Assembly: GCA_959604475.1 (NCBI GenBank) | Contig: CAUHBX010000095.1 | Location: 1 to 5,254, forward strand | Direction of reading: 5' to 3' | Origin: an uncultured Eubacteriales bacterium | GTDB taxonomy: Bacteria; Bacillota; Clostridia; Lachnospirales; Anaerotignaceae | DNA length: 5,254 nt | Part shown: one piece after another, positions 1-5,254 of the stretch | Numbering within the stretch: the stretch's first letter is position 1 | Layout of the letters: every line of letters begins with the position of its first letter | Position numbers and translations under genes: made by a program | The notes under the pieces: generated by a model | The model's database searches: none | What the model saw: the letters and a program-made list of their open reading frames with translations, nothing else | What the model was told of the DNA's origin: nothing

Positions 1-1181
1 ACCTTATTCCCGTTCTTGCTATTTCCGACGCATTAGACTACACTCTTGCTTGGGATGACACAGCGAAAACAGTCGTTATCGTGGATTTTGTCCGTATGAT
101 TGATGAAAAAGGCGATACATTTGACATCATTAAGAAGTACATGGACTACTCACTCTCAATGGGCGATACATACAAAACAACATGTACGTTTGACGGCAAC
201 GTGGAAGTTAATGACGGAGAAACAGCAATTGCCCTTCCTTTCAGCGGAACAGCAGAGGGCATAGCAGCTAAAACCGGCGAAGAAATGACTATGAAGATGA
301 ACATGGATTTTGCCCAGATTAAGGCTATGCTTGAAAAAGAAGGTATGGAAGCTTCTGAAAAAGAAGTAATCGACACAATGATAAAGGCTCTTGAAAGCAG
401 TGATACAAAGATTATCTATGACGCTGAAAAAGAAATTTTCTACATGAACTCATCAATGTTTACAGTATTTGGCGTTGACGCTAACGCATGGATAAGCATG
501 GATCTTGGTTCTCTCATGGCAACAAGCGGAGTTGAAGGATTTGATATGAATACTCTCCTTTCACTTGTTGAAAAAGGCGATTTCGAAGGTTATCTTCTTG
601 AATTATTCAAATCTATGCCTGTAAGCGATGTAAACAGCTACGCTGAAATAGCTAAGGCATACGATATGATAACAGCAATGATGGGCGATAAAGCCTTCAA
701 GCTTGAAAACGGACAGTATAAATCAAACTTTGCAGTAAATGAAGACGGTACAGAACTTACATACGCGATGACTATGGGTACCGACGGAGATAAAGTTAAT
801 TCATGCACAGTTACAATGAAAATGTCAGCCGACGGAGCTACAATGGATATGTCCGTATCGTCTGATAAGGACTTCAACTCAACAATGACATTCTCAATGA
901 ATGTTGCTGATATGATGAAGATGAGCATGAACTTCAAATCAACATATGCTGCATCAACAGAAGCACCTACATTAAAAGTTCCTGAAGGCGCTGTTGTAAT
1001 ATCTCTTAATGATATGATGAACAATTTACTTGTTATGGATGAAGAACTTCCTGTCGTAGAACCTGTAGCAGATTCAAACGCTGCTGAAGTTCCGGCTGAA
1101 CAGCCTGCAGAGGCTACAGCTGATGAAGCTCCTGAAACAACTGCTCCCGCAGAACAGGCTCAGGCAAGCACAGCCGCATAA
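1..1181 (+). CDS. Stalk-domain (copper amine oxidase N-terminal-like) protein, 5' partial
   Basis: The reading frame is open from base 3, so the gene enters from the left. The GTG at 81 is an internal Val codon, not a start. The first visible residues (LIPVLAISDALDYTLAWDD, then TAKTVVI) match the end of the copper amine oxidase N-terminal-like 'stalk' repeat, whose usual form is V-P-x-R-x-I-x-x-A-L-G-Y-x-V-x-W-D, then K-T-V-x-I. This repeat is common in exported Clostridia proteins and does not imply oxidase activity. After it come about 300 residues with alternating polar/Met beta-strand patterns (MTMKMNM, MTMG, MKMS, MDMS, MKMSMNF). They are rich in Met (about 34) and nearly free of Cys. 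Such strands suggest a LolA/LprG-like or DUF6612-like beta fold, which is inference. The last ~40 residues are Ala/Glu/Pro/Thr-rich and probably disordered. The signal peptide would be off-window. The function is unknown; a cell-surface or lipoprotein role is likely. A terminator follows the stop directly. Confidence 0.8.
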   Translation, partial: LIPVLAISDALDYTLAWDDTAKTVVIVDFVRMIDEKGDTFDIIKKYMDYSLSMGDTYKTTCTFDGNVEVNDGETAIALPFSGTAEGIAAKTGEEMTMKMNMDFAQIKAMLEKEGMEASEKEVIDTMIKALESSDTKIIYDAEKEIFYMNSSMFTVFGVDANAWISMDLGSLMATSGVEGFDMNTLLSLVEKGDFEGYLLELFKSMPVSDVNSYAEIAKAYDMITAMMGDKAFKLENGQYKSNFAVNEDGTELTYAMTMGTDGDKVNSCTVTMKMSADGATMDMSVSSDKDFNSTMTFSMNVADMMKMSMNFKSTYAASTEAPTLKVPEGAVVISLNDMMNNLLVMDEELPVVEPVADSNAAEVPAEQPAEATADEAPETTAPAEQAQASTAA

Positions 1182-1190
1182 ATTAAAAAT

Positions 1191-1216
1191 AAGGTCTCTC
1201 CAAAAGGAGAGGCCTT
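1191..1216. terminator. Bidirectional rho-independent terminator between convergent genes
   Basis: AAGGTCTCTCC (1191-1201), loop AAAA, and GGAGAGGCCTT (1206-1216) form an 11-pair stem with one T/G wobble position. On the plus strand it is followed by TTATTTAATT. On the minus strand it is followed by ATTTTTAATT, so it can stop transcription from both sides. The minus-strand gene's stop codon (1217-1219) abuts the hairpin and the plus-strand stop lies 9 bases before it, so the two convergent genes share it. Confidence 0.85.
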
Positions 1217-1930
1217 TTATTTAATTCCATCTAAATAATTATTTTCTAATTCTTCTTTTCTTTCCTTCCAGTCAGGCATAAGCCTGTCCATAACAGCGTA
1301 AAATCTATCGCTGTGGTCATACGAAACAAAGTGTGCAAGCTCATGTAACACAACCTGGTCGATGCATTTTATATCCGCTTTAATCATCTGTACATTTAAG
1401 CCGATACGTTTTTTTTCTTTGTTGCAGCTTCCCCATCGGCTTTTCATATTTCTGATATAAAATTCCGGCCTTTCAATTTTAAATTCTGAAGCAAGCAGAA
1501 GCATTCTTGCCAAAGAATGCTCAAATACCGGCTTTGCCTGCTCAGTAAGCCAGCTGATATATTTTGGTTTAAGATTATCGTCACCCTCTCTTGAGTATAC
1601 TATAATCTTATCCCCCGCTTTTTCAACCTCAAACTTTCTGCCCTTCTCTAGTACAAGAGTATATTCTTTGCCAAGAAAATAAACCTTTTTACCCGAGTAA
1701 AGCTCTTCATCCGGCATATTCTCGCGTTTTTTTTCAATATCAGCCATTTTCCTGAATATCCACTCAGCTTTTTCCTCTACAAAAGAGTCTACCCTCCCCA
1801 GCGGGACACCGACAGGCGCCGAAACAGAAATTTTACCTTCCGGCGTTATCCTGATATTAATATTTTTTATATTTTTTTTTGTAAAATCATATTCCATGCG
1901 TAAACCGCAGTAATTAATTGCCCTAAGCAT
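1217..1930 (-). CDS. YgjP/SprT-like zinc metallopeptidase (M48-type, former DUF45)
   Basis: The predicted protein is a soluble zinc-dependent peptidase of 237 residues, a usual length for the YgjP-like family (YgjP-like metallopeptidase domain; often annotated M48 or SprT family). From the ATG at 1930 the landmarks are a beta-rich N-terminal half (INIRI, then SVSAP) and SRWGSC near 164-169. The zinc site is HELAH at about 196-200 (His196, Glu197, His200), with a third probable ligand His in YDHSDRF (about 206), followed by MPDWKERK. All landmark residues are intact. The substrate is not known for most of the family, and no signal peptide or membrane helix is seen. A longer reading from TTG at 1990 is possible. 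I prefer 1930 because it has an AAAGGTGAT ribosome site, because the TTG has none, and because a promoter sits inside the extension. It is monocistronic, convergent with the stalk gene and divergent from the DUF3267 gene. Confidence 0.9.
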   Translation of the reverse strand: MLRAINYCGLRMEYDFTKKNIKNINIRITPEGKISVSAPVGVPLGRVDSFVEEKAEWIFRKMADIEKKRENMPDEELYSGKKVYFLGKEYTLVLEKGRKFEVEKAGDKIIVYSREGDDNLKPKYISWLTEQAKPVFEHSLARMLLLASEFKIERPEFYIRNMKSRWGSCNKEKKRIGLNVQMIKADIKCIDQVVLHELAHFVSYDHSDRFYAVMDRLMPDWKERKEELENNYLDGIK

Positions 1931-1933
1931 AAT

Positions 1934-1942
1934 ATCACCTTT
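1934..1942 (-). promoter_or_regulatory. Ribosome binding site that decides the YgjP-like start
   Basis: The minus strand reads AAAGGTGAT, complementary to the 16S 3' end (GGTGAT part of the consensus), with about 7 bases between the GG core and the ATG at 1928-1930. No comparable site lies before the in-frame TTG (1990), the ATG nine codons downstream of that TTG, or the ATG eleven codons after 1930. Confidence 0.65.
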
Positions 1943-1961
1943 ATCATAGTCCGACGTATAC

Positions 1962-1990
1962 ATTGTACATTCAAGACCGTATTTTTGCAA
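1962..1990 (-). promoter_or_regulatory. Candidate sigma-A promoter of the YgjP-like gene
   Basis: On the minus strand a -35 TTGCAA (1985-1990, 4/6 of consensus) and a -10 TACAAT (1962-1967, 5/6) are separated by exactly 17 bases. Transcription would begin near 1955, giving a leader of about 25 bases to the ATG at 1930. The TTG at 1990 would then lie upstream of the transcript, which supports the shorter protein. This was found by eye, not measured. Confidence 0.55.
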
Positions 1991-2001
1991 TAGTTTTTAA
2001 G

Positions 2002-2030
2002 TTGTTATAAGAGGCTTTATCTGTTATTAT
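2002..2030 (+). promoter_or_regulatory. Candidate sigma-A promoter of the DUF3267-WYL unit
   Basis: On the plus strand a -35 TTGTTA (2002-2007, 4/6) and a -10 TATTAT (2025-2030, 5/6) are spaced by 17 bases. Transcription would start near 2037, just before the AAAGGAGG site (2038-2045), leaving a very short leader. An alternative is TTGCAA (1985-1990) with TATAAG (2006-2011), but its 15-base spacer is poor. The promoter is divergent from, and about 11 bases away from, the one for the YgjP-like gene. Confidence 0.45.
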
Positions 2031-2054
2031 TTATTACAAAGGAGGCTGATTAAT

Positions 2055-2663
2055 ATGCCTTTAATTAAAAATGAATTTGATACTGCTGAACCAATGGAGA
2101 TATATAAGAACATGAGACAAGCATACATAGAAGAAGGCTATGAAGAATTTTCTAATATTCAGGATGGGATAAGCTCTAACATTTCCGCCATTATTTTTGG
2201 CCTTCCGTTTGCAGTCATATTTATACCTCTTTATAAACTCATTACCAAGACTTATCCTAATCCGTCCTTAGGAGTATTTGTGCTGTCCTTTGTGCTTCTT
2301 TTCCTATCTACGCCTGTGCATGAGGCCCTTCATGGTATTGGATGGAGCTTGTTTAAAAAAAGCAATTTTAAAAACATATACATGTACCTGCCCTTTGGCC
2401 TGGCCGATGCATACTGCCATTGCTCTGCTCCAATGGGCTTTAAACGCTACAGTATTGGAACAATGCTTCCTTTTGCTCTTTTAAGTGTGTTAATCTTTAT
2501 AATATCATGCTTCATATCAAGTCCTGTTATGCTGTATTTTTCACTTTTCAATTCATTCGGATGCGGAAGTGATATTTTTAATACAATTATCGCTTATAAA
2601 CACAGGGACGAAATAATTTTGGATTATCCCACAGACTGTGGTTTTACTTCCTATAAAAAATAA
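2055..2663 (+). CDS. DUF3267-family membrane zincin (putative metalloprotease)
   Basis: This 202-residue integral membrane protein matches the DUF3267 'putative zincin peptidase' family in length and layout. An acidic soluble N-terminus (1-42) is followed by hydrophobic segments at about 43-62, 71-87, 133-153 and 156-170. HEALH sits at 89-93 at the end of the second segment, the expected position for a zinc and catalytic site near the membrane. Other family-like landmarks are AYCHCSAPM (119-127) before the third helix, a polar GCGSDIFN (169-176) that could supply a further metal ligand (Asp173), and a D-Y-P-T-D-C-G-F tail near 190-197. The start is firm: AAAGGAGG lies nine bases upstream of ATG. 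Substrate and biological role are unknown, and proteolysis is inferred from the motif. The gene lies 25 bp before a WYL regulator, so the two are probably one operon. DUF3267 is favoured over an M50 site-2 protease because of its small size and tail. Confidence 0.85.
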   Translation: MPLIKNEFDTAEPMEIYKNMRQAYIEEGYEEFSNIQDGISSNISAIIFGLPFAVIFIPLYKLITKTYPNPSLGVFVLSFVLLFLSTPVHEALHGIGWSLFKKSNFKNIYMYLPFGLADAYCHCSAPMGFKRYSIGTMLPFALLSVLIFIISCFISSPVMLYFSLFNSFGCGSDIFNTIIAYKHRDEIILDYPTDCGFTSYKK

Positions 2664-2677
2664 ACAGAAAATACAAT

Positions 2678-2683
2678 GGAGGG
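2678..2683 (+). promoter_or_regulatory. Ribosome binding site that decides the WYL regulator start
   Basis: GGAGGG lies five bases before GTG at 2689. The frame stays open upstream to an ATG at 2638, inside the previous gene, but that ATG lacks a site and would add a 17-residue tail not typical of the family. Confidence 0.8.
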
Positions 2684-2688
2684 TATTC

Positions 2689-3588
2689 GTGAAAATAGAC
2701 AGACTTTTAGGAATAATAACTGTACTGCTGCAAAATGAAAAAGTGACCGCGCCCTATCTTGCGGAAAAATTCGAGGTCTCCAGAAGAACCATCAATCGGG
2801 ATATTGAAGATTTATGCAAGGCCGGTATTCCTGTTGTAACCCGCCAAGGTGTTAACGGAGGCATTTCCATTTTGGACGGATACAAGATTGATAAAACACT
2901 GTTCACCCACAATGAACTTAAAGCCATACTTTCCGGCCTTCTGTCACTTGACAGTGTTTCTCAGGATAAAAAGTACCATTCCATAATTGAAAAATTTTTT
3001 GGACAAAATAACAATATATTATCATCTAACAATATTATAATTGACTTATCATCACACTATAAAGAAACTCTTGCTCCAAAAATAAGTCTGATTCAAAAGT
3101 GTATAGAAAATCATACTATTATAGAATTTGACTACTTTAACCGCAAAGGGCAGTCCCATTTAACATTTGAGCCATATATTCTTGTGTTTAAATGGTCCAG
3201 CTGGTATGTCTTTGGCTGCCTTGAGTCTACTTCTGGCTTCCGCCTGTGTAAGCTTAACCGTCTAAACAACTTAATAGAAACTGGAAAGCAGTTTGAAATT
3301 ACTGAAATCGCGGACAGTCAAACTGATTTTGACGGCTTTTTTACCGATGAAATTAAAGCTGTTATTCTTTTTAAAAAGAGTGCGGAATACAGACTTATAG
3401 AAGAATACGGAATTGACAGCTTTACCTCTGATAAAAACGGTCTGCTGCGATTTGAATTTCCGTTTACAAATGAGTATTATCTTATGCAATGGGTTTTAAG
3501 CTTTGGTGACTGCGCCCAGTTAATTGAGCCGCCATATATGAGAGAATTAATAAAGAACGCCCTTAAAAATTCTCTCAGACAGTATTAA
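2689..3588 (+). CDS. WYL-domain transcriptional regulator (YafY/DeoR-type HTH)
   Basis: This 299-residue regulator starts at GTG. An N-terminal winged helix-turn-helix (about 1-60: KIDRLLGII, LAEKFEVSRRTINRDIEDL) is followed by a wing and linker (GVNGGISIL). A WYL domain covers roughly 133-195, with IIEFDYFNRKG at its start, then WSSWYVFGCLE (the WYL motif as WYV at 172-174), then FRLCKLNRL, which carries the basic residues that line the ligand groove in known WYL proteins. A C-terminal WCX-like extension runs from about 220 to the end. Family knowledge: WYL proteins bind DNA through the HTH and respond to a ligand, often nucleic acid or a nucleotide, acting as activators or repressors of nearby genes. 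The length is normal and no key segment is missing. It follows the DUF3267 gene by 25 bp, so it probably shares that promoter and may regulate it. The ligand is unknown. Confidence 0.9.
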   Translation: MKIDRLLGIITVLLQNEKVTAPYLAEKFEVSRRTINRDIEDLCKAGIPVVTRQGVNGGISILDGYKIDKTLFTHNELKAILSGLLSLDSVSQDKKYHSIIEKFFGQNNNILSSNNIIIDLSSHYKETLAPKISLIQKCIENHTIIEFDYFNRKGQSHLTFEPYILVFKWSSWYVFGCLESTSGFRLCKLNRLNNLIETGKQFEITEIADSQTDFDGFFTDEIKAVILFKKSAEYRLIEEYGIDSFTSDKNGLLRFEFPFTNEYYLMQWVLSFGDCAQLIEPPYMRELIKNALKNSLRQY

Positions 3589-3590
3589 TG

Positions 3591-3608
3591 ATGACATACA
3601 GCTGTCAT
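3591..3608. promoter_or_regulatory. Palindrome upstream of the DUF3795 gene, candidate operator
   Basis: ATGACA (3591-3596) and TGTCAT (3603-3608) are perfect inverted half-sites around TACAGC, and an overlapping perfect 8-base palindrome ACAGCTGT sits at 3598-3605. It starts 2 bases after the WYL stop and covers where a -35 box for the downstream TATAAT would be. No T-run follows, so a terminator is unlikely; binding by a dimeric regulator is inference. Confidence 0.35.
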
Positions 3609-3619
3609 GTTTATCTCCT

Positions 3620-3625
3620 TATAAT
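3620..3625 (+). promoter_or_regulatory. Candidate -10 box for the DUF3795 gene
   Basis: This is a perfect TATAAT 24 bases before the ATG. The hexamer 17 bases upstream (TACAGC, 3597-3602) is a poor -35 and lies inside the palindrome. If it is a promoter, it may need an activator bound there. Otherwise the gene is read through from the WYL unit. Confidence 0.4.
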
Positions 3626-3648
3626 AACAGTAAAAAGGAGTTGATATA

Positions 3649-3906
3649 ATGATAGAATCAAGGTGCGGAATATTGTGTTCAGAGTGCAGTTACAGTGAGA
3701 AGGCAGGCTGTAAAGGATGTATCAATATTGATAAGCCGTTTTGGGCAGATGTCTGTCCGATTAAGTCCTGCTGTGAGGTCAAAGGAATTAATCACTGCGG
3801 CCAGTGCAGAGAATTTCCATGCGACCTTCTCAATCAGTTTGCCTATGATGAAAATCAGGGCGATGACGGTAAGCGCATTGAGCAATGTAAAAAATGGTGT
3901 TCCTAA
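3649..3906 (+). CDS. Small cysteine-rich DUF3795 protein
   Basis: This 85-residue cytosolic-type protein has 13 Cys, at 6, 10, 13, 21, 24, 36, 41, 42, 50, 53, 58, 80 and 84. The arrangement C-G-I-L-C-x-x-C, then C-K-G-C, C-P-I-x-x-C-C, G-I-N-H-C-x-x-C and E-F-P-C matches the DUF3795 family, found mainly in anaerobic bacteria and archaea. The paired CxxC and CxxxC spacing suggests zinc or an iron-sulfur cluster, but the metal and function are not established and I do not assign one. There is no signal peptide or membrane helix. AAGGAG (3635-3640) lies eight bases before the ATG, so the start is firm. It is 60 bp downstream of the WYL regulator, on the same strand, with a candidate promoter in the gap, and it ends at a strong terminator. 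Confidence 0.87.
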   Translation: MIESRCGILCSECSYSEKAGCKGCINIDKPFWADVCPIKSCCEVKGINHCGQCREFPCDLLNQFAYDENQGDDGKRIEQCKKWCS

Positions 3907-3918
3907 AACTACATAATT

Positions 3919-3953
3919 AAAAAGGCTGGAGATAAATTATCTCAAGCCTTTTT
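3919..3953. terminator. Bidirectional rho-independent terminator
   Basis: AAAAAGGCT (3919-3927) pairs with AGCCTTTTT (3945-3953). After one G-A mismatch, GAGATA (3929-3934) pairs with TATCTC (3938-3943) around a three-base AAT loop. The flanking A and T tracts give a U-run in both directions. It ends the DUF3795 unit and the convergent diguanylate cyclase gene, whose tandem TAA stops (3955-3957, then 3952-3954) touch or overlap the hairpin. Confidence 0.88.
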
Positions 3954-3954
3954 A

Positions 3955-5254
3955 TTATCTGTTTATATTTTTATTGCACACAAACAGCGACAATAATTCA
4001 GCCGTAAGTGACAGTACGTCAATTTGTTCCTTAGTCCATATTGAACTTCTTACACACTCGTCAAATCCAACCCAGCCAACAAATTTGCCGTTAATTTTCA
4101 TTGCGCATTGAAGCATAGTCAATGCCTTTCTTGGCTTAAGCATTGCATAGGTATCTTCATCCAAAGACGACAAATCATTGCAGTAAAAAATCCCATTTTC
4201 ATTAAAATGGTTCTTGTATGGAACTTTTAACTCATCATTATAGATATATCCGAGCTTGTCCTTGTATGACTCAATTCCGTCATTACACCATTCATATGTA
4301 TTTTGTACATATGTGCCGTCATCTGAATTTTCAAATATATATGTCCTGCTTACATTCAGCTTGCTTCCGACAAGCTCAAGAACATTATTAATAGCAATAT
4401 TTAAATCCGGAGTATTTTTAAGCACATAAAACGCGGTCGGTACTAAATCGTTTAAGTTAAGCTCATTTGTACTATATCCGTCGGAATCTATGCTTGTACG
4501 CAACGGTACCGCAGCATTAAGTCCAATATATTTACCGTCAGTGGCTGCATTATACTGATGGAACTGGTTTTTCCCATTAAATTTTGCCTGATATAAAGCC
4601 ATATCAGCCTTTTCAAAGAGAGTCTGAAAATCCGTTCCATCCTCAGGACATCTTGATACTCCCACGCTGCATGAAATATTATAGTCCATGGGAATATCCA
4701 AAGATGCGTTTTTAAGGCAATTGATAATCCTTGAAGCAACGGTTTCTATATAATCGTCATTGGCAGAGGAGCAGACCATTACAAGGAACTCATCTCCGCC
4801 TATTCTAGCAATTATGTCCTCGCCCCTGAAAATTGATGATATTTGAGAAGAAATCCGGCTTAATACGCTGTCTCCAAACATATGTCCGTATCTGTCATTA
4901 ACCAATTTAAAATCGTCAACGTCAATTATAAAAATTGCGGCATTATCATCGTCATTTCTTTTATTAAGGAACTGTTCTACTCTTCTTACAGCTGAAATTT
5001 TGTTATACAAATTTGTCAGGGAATCTCTTTCTGTCTTATCCACAAGTTTTTGTGTAGCAATCATATCGTCATTAATGTCTACGATTATTCCTACAACTCT
5101 GAACGGACGTCCATTACCGTTAAACTGCGCCGTGGCTCTTATTTTGCACCACTGGTAGCAGCCGTCAGCATTTGCAACCCTAAAGGCCAGCTCACCATAC
5201 TTCTTGCCCGAGCTCATTTCATCTATAAAATCTTTAAAACGAGGCATATCTTCC
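3955..5254 (-). CDS. PAS-GGDEF diguanylate cyclase with C-terminal GAF-like domain, 5' partial
   Basis: The protein makes cyclic di-GMP from two GTP. The frame is open to the right edge (Glu-Asp precede the Met at 5245-5247), and the first residues are mid-PAS, so that Met is internal and the N-terminus is off-window. Numbering from that Met: the second half of a PAS_3-type fold occupies 1-60 (F-R-V-A-N-A-D-G-C-Y-Q-W, then VVGIIVDIND). A GGDEF domain spans about 70-232, with DSLTNLYNK, IDVDDFKLVNDRYGH and an intact GGDEF at 150-154. RGED at 141-144, exactly five residues before GGDEF, is a canonical inhibitory I-site. Catalysis and product inhibition therefore both look intact. Residues about 265-425 resemble a GAF domain (NINNVLELVGSKLNVSR-like start; KINGKFVGWVGFDE and TKEQIDVLSLTAELLS near the end) and may be a second sensor, with lower confidence. 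There is no EAL domain. It is convergent with the DUF3795 gene; its own promoter is outside the window. Confidence 0.9.
   Translation of the reverse strand, partial: EDMPRFKDFIDEMSSGKKYGELAFRVANADGCYQWCKIRATAQFNGNGRPFRVVGIIVDINDDMIATQKLVDKTERDSLTNLYNKISAVRRVEQFLNKRNDDDNAAIFIIDVDDFKLVNDRYGHMFGDSVLSRISSQISSIFRGEDIIARIGGDEFLVMVCSSANDDYIETVASRIINCLKNASLDIPMDYNISCSVGVSRCPEDGTDFQTLFEKADMALYQAKFNGKNQFHQYNAATDGKYIGLNAAVPLRTSIDSDGYSTNELNLNDLVPTAFYVLKNTPDLNIAINNVLELVGSKLNVSRTYIFENSDDGTYVQNTYEWCNDGIESYKDKLGYIYNDELKVPYKNHFNENGIFYCNDLSSLDEDTYAMLKPRKALTMLQCAMKINGKFVGWVGFDECVRSSIWTKEQIDVLSLTAELLSLFVCNKNINR

Noticed and set aside
638..1024. 128-codon open frame on the minus strand opposite the stalk-domain gene
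   Set aside because: No ribosome site or family resemblance; it is the antisense shadow of a clear gene with strongly biased codons.
1500..1521. Nine-base perfect inverted repeat (AGCATTCTT, GCCA, AAGAATGCT) inside the YgjP-like gene
   Set aside because: It lies in conserved coding sequence (E-H-S-L-A-R-M-L), has no T-run on either strand, and is explained by codon content; no separate function can be supported.
1956..1970. TACATTGTA-like palindrome near the YgjP promoter resembling the half-sites at 3591-3608
   Set aside because: It largely coincides with the -10 box, and the match to the other palindrome needs gaps, so a shared WYL operator cannot be claimed by eye.
2638..2688. 17-codon upstream extension of the WYL regulator, overlapping the DUF3267 gene
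   Set aside because: The upstream ATG has no ribosome site, whereas GTG 2689 has GGAGGG at ideal spacing and starts right at the HTH.
3679..3916. Open frames overlapping the DUF3795 gene on both strands
   Set aside because: The DUF3795 frame has the ribosome site and the family Cys pattern; the others have neither.
4193..4210. Seven-base inverted repeat (CCATTTT, CATT, AAAATGG) inside the cyclase gene
   Set aside because: Short, within a clear reading frame, and expected by chance at this base composition.
4293..4313. Eight-base perfect inverted repeat (CATATGTA, TTTTG, TACATATG) inside the cyclase gene
   Set aside because: It arises from two Thr-Tyr codon pairs (T-Y-V-Q-N-T-Y) in AT-rich coding DNA and lacks terminator or operator context.

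Overview
The window looks like chromosomal DNA from a low-GC Bacillota bacterium, most likely class Clostridia. The reasons are AT-rich coding DNA, strong GGAGG-type ribosome binding sites, a copper-amine-oxidase-N-like 'stalk' domain protein, a DUF3795 protein, and a PAS-GGDEF signalling protein. The genus cannot be read from this sequence. I see no mobile element, CRISPR array, tRNA, rRNA or phage gene, and no gene-free stretch longer than about 130 bases.

Layout, left to right. (1) The 3' part of a secreted or surface 'stalk domain' protein runs off the left edge and ends at 1181. (2) A bidirectional hairpin terminator at 1191-1216 separates it from a convergent minus-strand gene for a YgjP/SprT-like zinc metallopeptidase (1217-1930). 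(3) A 124 bp divergent intergenic region (1931-2054) carries one good sigma-A-like promoter in each direction. (4) A plus-strand pair follows: a four-helix membrane zincin of the DUF3267 family (2055-2663) and, 25 bp later, a WYL-domain transcriptional regulator (2689-3588). (5) A 60 bp gap holds a palindrome and a perfect TATAAT, followed by a small cysteine-rich DUF3795 protein (3649-3906). (6) A second bidirectional terminator (3919-3953) ends that unit. It also ends a convergent minus-strand diguanylate cyclase with PAS, GGDEF and a C-terminal GAF-like domain, whose 5' end lies beyond the right edge (3955-5254).

The most system-like part is the plus-strand run 2055-3906: a membrane-embedded HExxH protein, a ligand-sensing type of regulator and a small Cys-rich protein. 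It is preceded by a divergent, unrelated soluble HExxH protein. Co-transcription of the first two is well supported by spacing. Control of the divergent promoters or of the DUF3795 promoter by the WYL protein is inference. The families are known, so what is new here, if anything, is their combination. The two edge genes are truncated by the window, not broken.
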